IMG/VR virus record: IMGVR_UViG_3300006753_000084
Coordinates: 1-22,586 of that record
Strand: one strand, 5' to 3'
DNA: 22,586 nucleotides
From: a virus
This document shows, piece by piece, positions 6,002 through 12,151 of the stretch; position 1 is the first letter of the stretch, and each line of letters starts with the position of its first letter. A program made the translations under genes and the position numbers. The notes under the pieces were generated by a model that had not been told where the DNA came from, ran no database searches, and saw only the letters and a list, made by a program, of their open reading frames with translations.

Positions 6002-7737
6002 TGCCTATCATCAACCCCGGTAACCTCGGAGAGAACATCCCGCCGCACGGCAAGAAGTCGACGGTGCTGCGCCGGTACGTCAAGCTGGAGAACGACCGCA
6101 CGTCGTGGCGCAACCATTGGATGGAACTCAGCGACTACCTCCTGCCGAGGCGCGGTAGGTTCCTGTACACGTCACAGAACGATCGAGGCAAGAAGCGCCA
6201 CAACAAGATCATCGACAGCACCGGCACGCAGGCGATCAGAACGATGGCTGCCGGCATGATGTCTGGCATGACCAGCCCGGCGCGGCCATGGTTCCGGTTC
6301 ACGACCGGAGACGAGGCCACGATGGACAACCATCAGGTCAAGGTCTGGCTGGCGGAGGTCGAGCGTATCTGCCGCACCATCCTGCACAAGTCGAACTTCT
6401 ACAACGTCTCCTTCACCGTCTACTCCGAGCTGGGAGCGTTTGGCACGGCACCGCTGTATCGACAGAAGAGCTTTGACAGCGTCATCAGGTTCCGGCCCTT
6501 CACGGCTGGCGAGTACGTCATCGCCGAGAACGACCAAGGCGTCATCGACACGCTGGGCCGGTCGTTCACCATGACCGTGTCGCAGGTCATCGAGAAGTTT
6601 GTCATCAAGTCGCAGCACGGTGTCGACGACTGGACCGGTGTCAGCCGCGCGACACGCAACCTGTGGAACAACAAGAGCTACGACGAGCTGGTGCCTGTCA
6701 TACATATGATCGAGCCGCGCCGCAAAGCCGAGCGCGATCCCAAGAGCTTCAGCAACGTGCATATGCCGTTCAAGTCGGTCTACATGGAGCAGGGCAGCGA
6801 CAACGATGCAGTCCTATTCGAGGGCGGCTTCAACCGCTTCCCGGCGTACATCCCCCGCTGGGATGTGCTGCAAGGCGACGTGTACGGTCGATCGCCCGGC
6901 ATGGACAGCCTCGGCGACATCAAGCAGCTGCAGCAGCAACAGAAGCGCAAGGCGCAGGCCATCGACAAGATGGTCAACCCGCCGATGACCGCGCCGACTT
7001 CGCTGCGCGGCAAGCCTTCAAGTGTGCTGCCGGGCGGTACGACATACGTTGATCCGCTGCAAGGCGGCCAAGGGTTCGCGCCGGCCTATCTGGTGCAGCC
7101 GCGCCTCGGTGAGATGCAGCAGGACATCCAAGAAGTCCAAGAGCGCATCCAGCGAGGTTTCTATGCTGACCTCTTCGCCATGATGATCAACTCCGATCGC
7201 CGTAACATCACGGCGACAGAGGTCATCGAGCGGCAAGAGGAGAAGCTCGTACTGCTGGGTCCAGTTCTACAGCGCCTCAATGTAGAGCTGCTCGATCCGC
7301 TGCTCGATGACGTCTTTCAGTTTGCGCTGGAGGCCGACCTCCTCCCTGAGTCTCCAGAGGAATTGCAGGGCGTCGATCTGCGCGTAGAGTACGTCAGCTT
7401 GCTGGCGCAGGCCCAGCAGGCTGTCGCCGCCAGCGCGCTCGAACGAACCTTGGGGTTCGCCGGCAACCTCGCCGCTGTCTTCCCAGAAGTCTCCGATAAC
7501 ATCGACGCCGACGCGGGCCTCCGGCAGTACGCCGAAATCCTTGGAAACTCGCCGGATCTTCTCCGCGACAGCGGGCAGGTTGAGCAGCTGCGTGCCGATC
7601 GCGCGCAGGCGCAGCAGCAGCAAGAGGCAGCAGCGATGGCCGGCCAAGCGGCGCAGGGCGCGAAGGTCTTGAGCGAGACCGACACGCAGCACCCAAACGC
7701 GCTGACCGATCTGTTGGGTAGAGGAGGGAGCGTCTGA
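6001..7737 (+). CDS. Portal / T7-type head-tail connector
   Basis: Forms the ring at the packaging vertex through which DNA enters and leaves and to which the adaptor binds. The product is 578 residues, close to the usual 500-600 of the T7-like connector family (Head-tail_con). The N-terminal signature is typical: NDRTSWRNHWMELSDYLLPR, then GTQAIRTMAAGMMSGMTSPARPWF. The C-terminal third is Gln/Ala-rich and helical (a run of QAQQQQEAAA), as expected of the portal barrel. ATG 6001 overlaps the previous TAA; a GTG at 5983 would add six residues but is less attractive. The stop overlaps the next start (TGATG). Confidence 0.94.
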   Translation: MPIINPGNLGENIPPHGKKSTVLRRYVKLENDRTSWRNHWMELSDYLLPRRGRFLYTSQNDRGKKRHNKIIDSTGTQAIRTMAAGMMSGMTSPARPWFRFTTGDEATMDNHQVKVWLAEVERICRTILHKSNFYNVSFTVYSELGAFGTAPLYRQKSFDSVIRFRPFTAGEYVIAENDQGVIDTLGRSFTMTVSQVIEKFVIKSQHGVDDWTGVSRATRNLWNNKSYDELVPVIHMIEPRRKAERDPKSFSNVHMPFKSVYMEQGSDNDAVLFEGGFNRFPAYIPRWDVLQGDVYGRSPGMDSLGDIKQLQQQQKRKAQAIDKMVNPPMTAPTSLRGKPSSVLPGGTTYVDPLQGGQGFAPAYLVQPRLGEMQQDIQEVQERIQRGFYADLFAMMINSDRRNITATEVIERQEEKLVLLGPVLQRLNVELLDPLLDDVFQFALEADLLPESPEELQGVDLRVEYVSLLAQAQQAVAASALERTLGFAGNLAAVFPEVSDNIDADAGLRQYAEILGNSPDLLRDSGQVEQLRADRAQAQQQQEAAAMAGQAAQGAKVLSETDTQHPNALTDLLGRGGSV

Positions 7738-8045
7738 TGGTCAAGAGGCTCTCCGTATATGACAGCAGCAACCCTGAGCACGTCGCCGCTGCCCAGAAGG
7801 ATATGCAGGATCGCGACAAGGACATCGTCTTCATCATGGCGCAGCCGCGTGGCCGCCGCTGGGTGTACGACTTGATCTGGGGCAAATGCCACAAGGATGG
7901 CATCAGCCATGTGCCGATCGACAAAGAGAGCACGTCATTCAATGAGGGGGCGCGGAGTGTCGGTTCTGCGTTGGAGGTCGTTCTTCGAGCTGAGACGCCG
8001 AAGATGTATATGAAAATGCTGGAGGAGAACCATTTCAATGGCTGA
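7737..8045 (+). CDS. Bbp19-like phage protein
   Basis: A 102-residue protein resembling the Bbp19 family of BPP-1-like podoviruses, found directly after the portal. Recognisable features are MAQPRGRRWVYDLIW in the first half, STSFNEGARSVG in the middle and MYMKMLEEN near the C terminus, matching the family pattern of a GRR motif, FNEG-R and a terminal M-x-x-E helix. Its biochemical role is not established; its conserved place suggests head assembly. ATG 7737 overlaps the portal stop, and its own 3' end overlaps the scaffold start by eight bases. Confidence 0.8.
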   Translation: MVKRLSVYDSSNPEHVAAAQKDMQDRDKDIVFIMAQPRGRRWVYDLIWGKCHKDGISHVPIDKESTSFNEGARSVGSALEVVLRAETPKMYMKMLEENHFNG

Positions 8046-8757
8046 ATTAGCTGAAAGCACCGAAGAGGTAACCGAAGAAGTAACCGAGGATGTAGCCCCG
8101 GTCGCTGAGGAAACCGTATCGGAAGAGACGACGTCCGAGGCCAAGGCCGAGGACGCAACGGGCGACGCTGGAGACAGTGACGCCGAGGACACCGGAACTC
8201 TGCTGTCGGACGACGAGAGTGATGGAGCCGAGGGTGTACCCGACAAGTACGAGTTCACCCTTCCAGAGGGCGTTGAGGTGGAAATCACCGACCGCGTCCA
8301 ATCGCAGCTTGATGCTTTCCACGCAGACGCAAAAGACATTGGCCTGTCTCAGGCTCAAGTCGATCGTCTGGTGGCGGGCGAGTTCAAGCGGGGTCAGGAG
8401 GCACTGCAACAAGGTGCCAATGGCTATCAGCAGCGTGTATCGGACTGGGCAACTGAAACGAAAGCGGACAAGGAGCTGGGCGGGGACGACCTCGCCAAGA
8501 ACCTGAGCGTCGCCAAGTTAGGCATGGAAACATTCGGGACACCGGAACTGAAGCAGCTTTTCGATAAGCCTTCGCCGGAGAACCCTAATGGTCTGGGCAT
8601 CGGCAACCATCCCGAAATTATACGTCTGCTCCATCGCGCTGGGTTACAGGTACGAGAAGATGGCGATCTTGTCGGCGGAGACGGCGGCAAGGCCGAGAGT
8701 GATGCTTCCCTGCGCCGCATGTACCCCAGCATGTTCAAAGACGAAGCAGCAGCCTAA
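8038..8757 (+). CDS. Head scaffolding protein
   Basis: A 239-residue protein with a very acidic, low-complexity N-terminal 65 residues rich in Glu, Thr, Asp and Ser. A short ordered segment follows (PDKYEFTLPEGVEV), then a helical region with a GLSQAQVDRLV motif and a C-terminal MYPSMFKDE. This is the usual build of podovirus scaffolds, and it lies directly before the capsid gene. Such proteins direct procapsid assembly and are then released. The start overlaps the Bbp19-like gene by eight bases. Confidence 0.85.
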   Translation: MAELAESTEEVTEEVTEDVAPVAEETVSEETTSEAKAEDATGDAGDSDAEDTGTLLSDDESDGAEGVPDKYEFTLPEGVEVEITDRVQSQLDAFHADAKDIGLSQAQVDRLVAGEFKRGQEALQQGANGYQQRVSDWATETKADKELGGDDLAKNLSVAKLGMETFGTPELKQLFDKPSPENPNGLGIGNHPEIIRLLHRAGLQVREDGDLVGGDGGKAESDASLRRMYPSMFKDEAAA

Positions 8758-8768
8758 GGAGATATTCA
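8756..8768 (+). promoter_or_regulatory. Strong ribosome binding site of capsid gene
   Basis: AAGGAGATATTCA immediately before the capsid ATG. The cement gene has a nearly identical leader (AAGGAGACATTCAAA), and the beta-rich protein gene a related one (GAAGGAACAATACA). The first AA belongs to the scaffold stop codon. Confidence 0.7.
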
Positions 8769-9767
8769 ATGGCTACTCTAAGCGTTGTAAACCCGACCCT
8801 CACCGATCTGGCGAAGGTCACCGACCCCGACGGCTCCATTGCCGATGTGGTCGAAATTCTGAACGCGACAAACGAAATCCTCACGGATATGTCGTGGATG
8901 GAAGGTAACCTGACGACCGGTCACCGTTCATCGATCCGTTCCGGTCTGCCCACTCCGACGTGGCGTAAACTGTACGGTGGTGTGCAACCAACTAAAAGTA
9001 GAGCGGTGCAGATCACCGACAACTGTGGGATGCTGGAAGATTATGCTGAAGTCGATGCCGCCCTTGTTGGGATGGCCGGCGATCCGGCGGCTTTCCGCCT
9101 GCAAGAGGATCGGCCTCACATCGAGGGAATGAACCAAGAGTTTGCTTCCACTCTCTTCTACGGAGATGAAAGTACAGCACCGGAAGAGTACACTGGACTT
9201 TCCCCGCGCTACAACTCGACGACCGCTGCCAACGGGGACAACATCATCTCCGGCGGAGGGTCCGGTTCAGACAATGCCTCGATCTGGCTCATCTGCTGGT
9301 CGCCGCAAACGGTCCACGGGATTATCCCCAAAGGATCGAAAGCGGGTATCCAGCAGCGTGATCTTGGCGAAGTCACCATCGAAGACGCCGACGGCTCGAA
9401 TGGCCGCATGCAAGCGTTCCGCACTCATTATCGTTGGGATGTGGGCCTCACCGTCCGCGACTGGCGCTTTGCAGTGCGCATCGCGAACATCGATCGTTCG
9501 GCCTTGCTGGTCACCGCCGCGACTGGCGCTGATCTCAATGACCTCATGCACCAAGCGTGGACCGAGTTGCCGAGCACGACAGCGGGTCGCTGTTCTTGGT
9601 ACATGGACAAGAGCATCTTGTCGATGTTGCGGCGTCAGACGGCCAACGCGGTGTCCAGTTCGACACTGTCGGTCGACATGGTCGGCGGTACGATGCAGAC
9701 GAGCTGGGGCGGTATTCCGATCCGTCGCTGCGACGCACTGCGCCCTGATGAAGCTACGGTCTCCTAG
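8769..9767 (+). CDS. Major capsid protein (GP7/Bbp17-like)
   Basis: The main shell protein of the head, expected to have the HK97 fold. The product is 332 residues, typical of this family. Features include LTDLAKVTDPDG at the N terminus, LPTPTWRKLYGGVQPTKS, the DYAEVDAALVGMAGDP segment, ASTLFYGDE followed by YTGLSPRY, and the C-terminal GGIPIRRCDAL. AAGGAG followed by seven bases before ATG 8769 is the best Shine-Dalgarno site in the region, fitting high expression. An eight-base inverted repeat spans the stop codon. The next gene is the cement protein, as in BPP-1. Confidence 0.93.
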   Translation: MATLSVVNPTLTDLAKVTDPDGSIADVVEILNATNEILTDMSWMEGNLTTGHRSSIRSGLPTPTWRKLYGGVQPTKSRAVQITDNCGMLEDYAEVDAALVGMAGDPAAFRLQEDRPHIEGMNQEFASTLFYGDESTAPEEYTGLSPRYNSTTAANGDNIISGGGSGSDNASIWLICWSPQTVHGIIPKGSKAGIQQRDLGEVTIEDADGSNGRMQAFRTHYRWDVGLTVRDWRFAVRIANIDRSALLVTAATGADLNDLMHQAWTELPSTTAGRCSWYMDKSILSMLRRQTANAVSSSTLSVDMVGGTMQTSWGGIPIRRCDALRPDEATVS

Positions 9768-9777
9768 TAAGACCGTA
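9755..9777. other. Hairpin over capsid stop codon
   Basis: TACGGTCT (9755-9762) pairs perfectly with AGACCGTA (9770-9777) around a seven-base loop containing the stop codon TAG. No T-run follows, so a classic terminator is unlikely. It may stabilise the capsid message or limit read-through into the cement gene. Confidence 0.5.
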
Positions 9778-9812
9778 CCCACTAAACACCCATATAGAAG
9801 GAGACATTCAAA

Positions 9813-10301
9813 ATGGGTATTCTCGACGAACGCGGCGAGTTCTGCGACAATGTTGACGTCTCGGCATCTGCCGGCACGGCTCTTGTCGGAGACGTAATCG
9901 ATCTGGGTGCGGCGGGCGAAGACATTGGTAACGGGCAACCGGTTTACCTCGTCATCCGCACGGGCAGCACCGAGATCATCACTGGTGGTTCGGCTGGGAC
10001 TTTGCAGTTCAAGCTGGCCTCCGATGCAGCGGCTGCCATCAGCACTTCGACCTCCACGATCCATGTGGTAACGGAGGCCCATGTGACTGATGGCACCGAC
10101 GCGAACGCGGCGGAAATGAAGGCGGGTGCGATCATCTATCAAGCGCCCCTGCCTGTCGGAACCTCCGGCAACTACGAGCGGTATCTTGGCATCCTCGCCG
10201 TCACGGCGACGACCACGACCACGGCGGGCACGATCAACGCCTTCCTGACGCTCGATCCGCACATGGCTGCAGGGAAGTCTTATCCCGACGCCATAAACTA
10301 G
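9813..10301 (+). CDS. Capsid cement protein (Bbp16-like)
   Basis: A 162-residue protein that should bind the outside of the head and stabilise it. The N terminus (MGILDERGEFCDNVDV), the DVIDLGAAGEDIGNGQPVYL segment, the LQFKLASDAAAA segment, the YERYLGILAV strand and the terminal LDPHMAAGKSYPDAIN agree with the Bbp16 family, whose BPP-1 member is the cement protein. The location just after the major capsid gene matches. AAGGAG lies about nine bases before ATG 9813 in a leader copied almost exactly from the capsid gene. Confidence 0.88.
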   Translation: MGILDERGEFCDNVDVSASAGTALVGDVIDLGAAGEDIGNGQPVYLVIRTGSTEIITGGSAGTLQFKLASDAAAAISTSTSTIHVVTEAHVTDGTDANAAEMKAGAIIYQAPLPVGTSGNYERYLGILAVTATTTTTAGTINAFLTLDPHMAAGKSYPDAIN

Positions 10302-10315
10302 ATAAGGCTTGCGGG

Positions 10316-10343
10316 ATGGCCGGGCCTGAACAGGCCCGGCCAT
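10316..10343. terminator. Perfect 13-bp GC-rich hairpin (possible terminator)
   Basis: ATGGCCGGGCCTG (10316-10328) pairs perfectly with CAGGCCCGGCCAT (10331-10343); in practice the innermost pairs would open to a small loop. It lies in the 71-base gap between the cement and beta-rich genes, 14 bases after the cement stop. It is extremely stable, but the following bases (TGCCTTCCACTTATT) have no proper T-run. It may be a partial terminator, a mRNA processing/stabilising element, or a rho-independent site of weak type. Confidence 0.6.
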
Positions 10344-10372
10344 TGCCTTCCACTTATTGAAGGAACAATACA

Positions 10373-11170
10373 ATGGCTTCATTCACAGCAGTAGGCGACA
10401 CGGTAGAACTCCAGACGTATGACCGGGGCGACACCGTTGCCGTCGCCTTGTCCGGCACATATAACATGACCATCACGCTGCAGGTTGAGGCGGGTTCGCC
10501 CGGCTCAGGATCATGGTCGACGTTGCAGACGGTGTCCGGCGCGGCTGACGCCACCGTCGCCATCGACTACACGACCAAGTCGTTCGGTGAGAAGCTCCGG
10601 CTTCTGGTCACCGCCGACACCTCCGGCACTTGCGTGGCGACCCTGACCAATACGTCCAACCAGACGGTTAAGGCGTTCAAGGATCGGGTCGGCAATGCGT
10701 TGATGACCATCACCCAGAAGTTCACCCAAGTTCACGGGGGTCTGGTCCGGTCCAGCGGTGCTGTCGTTAATACGACCGCTGCGCTGACGCTGACCGAGAA
10801 GGCTCACGCGGGCCGCATCGTTACCGTCAACTCGACGACTGGCCGGGCCATCACCCTGCCGGAAGCGACCGGGACCGGTAACGTCTATACGGTCTACATC
10901 GGCACGACGGTGTCGTCTGGCAGTCACACGATTGTCGCGCCGTCGTCCTCTACATCGTTTGCGGGCGGCGTCGGTATTTCCACCGACATCGGCGGCGTGA
11001 CGATTATCTGTAACACGGCTGATGACACCGTCACGATGTCCGGTTCGACGACCGGTGGCGTGGTTGGTTCTCATGTGGTCTTCACGGACGTGGCCTCTGG
11101 CAAGTTTATGGTCAGCGGCTTCTTATGCTCAACAGGCTCCGAAGCTGATCCGTTCAGCGCCGGGGTATAA
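10373..11170 (+). CDS. Beta-rich virion protein, head decoration or fibre candidate
   Basis: A 265-residue protein rich in Thr, Ser, Gly and Val, with few Lys and alternating hydrophobic residues, so mostly beta-strand. Residues 1-100 look like one beta-sandwich domain (VELQTYDRGDTVAVALSGTY at 12-31). From about 118 a second part has the repeating Thr/Gly-rich strand pattern common in phage head-fibre and tail-fibre proteins (RIVTVNSTTGRAITLPEATG, 148-167). I do not recognise the family. Placement after the cement protein, its own Shine-Dalgarno site (GAAGGAACAATACA) and a flanking hairpin suggest an abundant head-associated protein; that is inference. Confidence 0.7.
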   Translation: MASFTAVGDTVELQTYDRGDTVAVALSGTYNMTITLQVEAGSPGSGSWSTLQTVSGAADATVAIDYTTKSFGEKLRLLVTADTSGTCVATLTNTSNQTVKAFKDRVGNALMTITQKFTQVHGGLVRSSGAVVNTTAALTLTEKAHAGRIVTVNSTTGRAITLPEATGTGNVYTVYIGTTVSSGSHTIVAPSSSTSFAGGVGISTDIGGVTIICNTADDTVTMSGSTTGGVVGSHVVFTDVASGKFMVSGFLCSTGSEADPFSAGV

Positions 11171-11180
11171 TTTCATCGGA

Positions 11181-11200
11181 GGGAGGCGCTTGCGTCTCCC
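11181..11200. terminator. Hairpin with delayed T-tract (weak terminator candidate)
   Basis: GGGAGGCG (11181-11188) pairs with CGTCTCCC (11193-11200) through eight pairs including one G-T, with loop CTTG. TTTTT occurs at 11211-11215, ten bases later, which is too far for a canonical intrinsic terminator. It lies between the beta-rich protein gene and the next small gene. Confidence 0.4.
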
Positions 11201-11230
11201 CTCACCGAACTTTTTGAAGGAGAAAAGCAG

Positions 11231-11548
11231 ATGCCTAGTATGGATGTCCAGTTCCGAAGCCCGTTTTATCATAACCAGCTCGGTCTGCTTGGCGGTGCCG
11301 GCGATGAAGACACGATCTACATCCTGCCCGACACCGAGGTTCTGCCGCGAACCGCCGTCGTCCTCGAAGGCGTCAGTAAGGATCGCAAGAATAACGAAAG
11401 CCAAGGCAAGGCAGCCGATCGAGCTGCGCGTCTCGCACCGGAGGTTGACGAAGACGAGGACTTCGAGGAGCCGGAGCCGCCGCGTCGTGTCCGGCCACTG
11501 GAAGGCAAAGCTAAGGGCGATAGTGTCCCGAGGAAGCGTAAACGATAG
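11231..11548 (+). CDS. Hypothetical protein with charged tail (105 aa)
   Basis: A 105-residue protein. The first 50 residues look folded (MDVQFRSPFYHNQLG, then TIYILPDTEVLPRTAVVLEG). The rest is highly charged and probably disordered: an acidic DEDEDFEEPEPP patch (73-84), then a basic end (PRKRKR). No family recognised. It lies between the head decoration genes and the adaptor and has a good Shine-Dalgarno site (GAAGGAGA nine bases before the ATG). A minor head or neck protein is possible. Confidence 0.7.
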   Translation: MPSMDVQFRSPFYHNQLGLLGGAGDEDTIYILPDTEVLPRTAVVLEGVSKDRKNNESQGKAADRAARLAPEVDEDEDFEEPEPPRRVRPLEGKAKGDSVPRKRKR

Positions 11549-11557
11549 GAGTAGCCG

Positions 11558-12148
11558 ATGGCGTCTGAGACACAGATTGGCAAGCTCGCCTTGCAGCATA
11601 TCGGGGATAGATATGACATCACCGACTTGACCGAAGAGAGCGTCGAGGCGGAACAGCTCAATCTGATCTTTGATGATACGCGCGACTGGTTGTTGCGGCA
11701 GTTCCCGTGGAACTTCGCGACGGCCTACACGACGCCGGCTTCACTGACCGGCACCGTGCCCAACAACTTTGACTACATGTACACCTACATGACCGACGCG
11801 GTCAGGGTGCTCCTTGTCGTCGACCCGTTAGGGTTGGATACGGAAATACAATACGAGGTGGCGAGGAACTCGTCGGACGTTAAGGTGATCCTGACTGATC
11901 AGGCGGACGCCGAGTTCCGGTACACGAAGAGGATCACCGACACGGCCCAGTTCGACAGCGAGTTCACGATGGGACTGTCCTACGCCCTCGCTGCCAAGCT
12001 GGCCATGCCGCTAACCGGCGAGCGGCAGATCATGGGTGACATGCAGAACCTATCGCGCAGCGTCATCAGCAGCGCGTGGGCCACGAATGCCAACGAGGGC
12101 AACCCGGAGGAGATACCAGACGCGGACTGGATCGCGGCGAGGGCGTAG
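11558..12148 (+). CDS. Tail adaptor (tail tubular protein A-like)
   Basis: A 196-residue helical protein of the T7 gp11-like adaptor type, which forms a ring below the portal and holds the nozzle. Typical signs: N-terminal SETQIGKLALQHIGD, the acidic stretch SVEAEQLNLIFDDTRDWLL leading to QFPWNFATAYT, then a C-terminal helical segment (GLSYALAAKLAMPLTG). Length fits the family (about 190-200). AGGAG is seven bases before the ATG. The nozzle gene follows after three bases. Confidence 0.87.
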   Translation: MASETQIGKLALQHIGDRYDITDLTEESVEAEQLNLIFDDTRDWLLRQFPWNFATAYTTPASLTGTVPNNFDYMYTYMTDAVRVLLVVDPLGLDTEIQYEVARNSSDVKVILTDQADAEFRYTKRITDTAQFDSEFTMGLSYALAAKLAMPLTGERQIMGDMQNLSRSVISSAWATNANEGNPEEIPDADWIAARA

Positions 12149-12151
12149 TGC

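Noticed and set aside
11166-11171. TATAAT directly at the end of the beta-rich protein gene as a promoter
   Set aside because: No TGn extension and no acceptable -35 at 16-18 bases; the match overlaps the stop codon and is likely chance.
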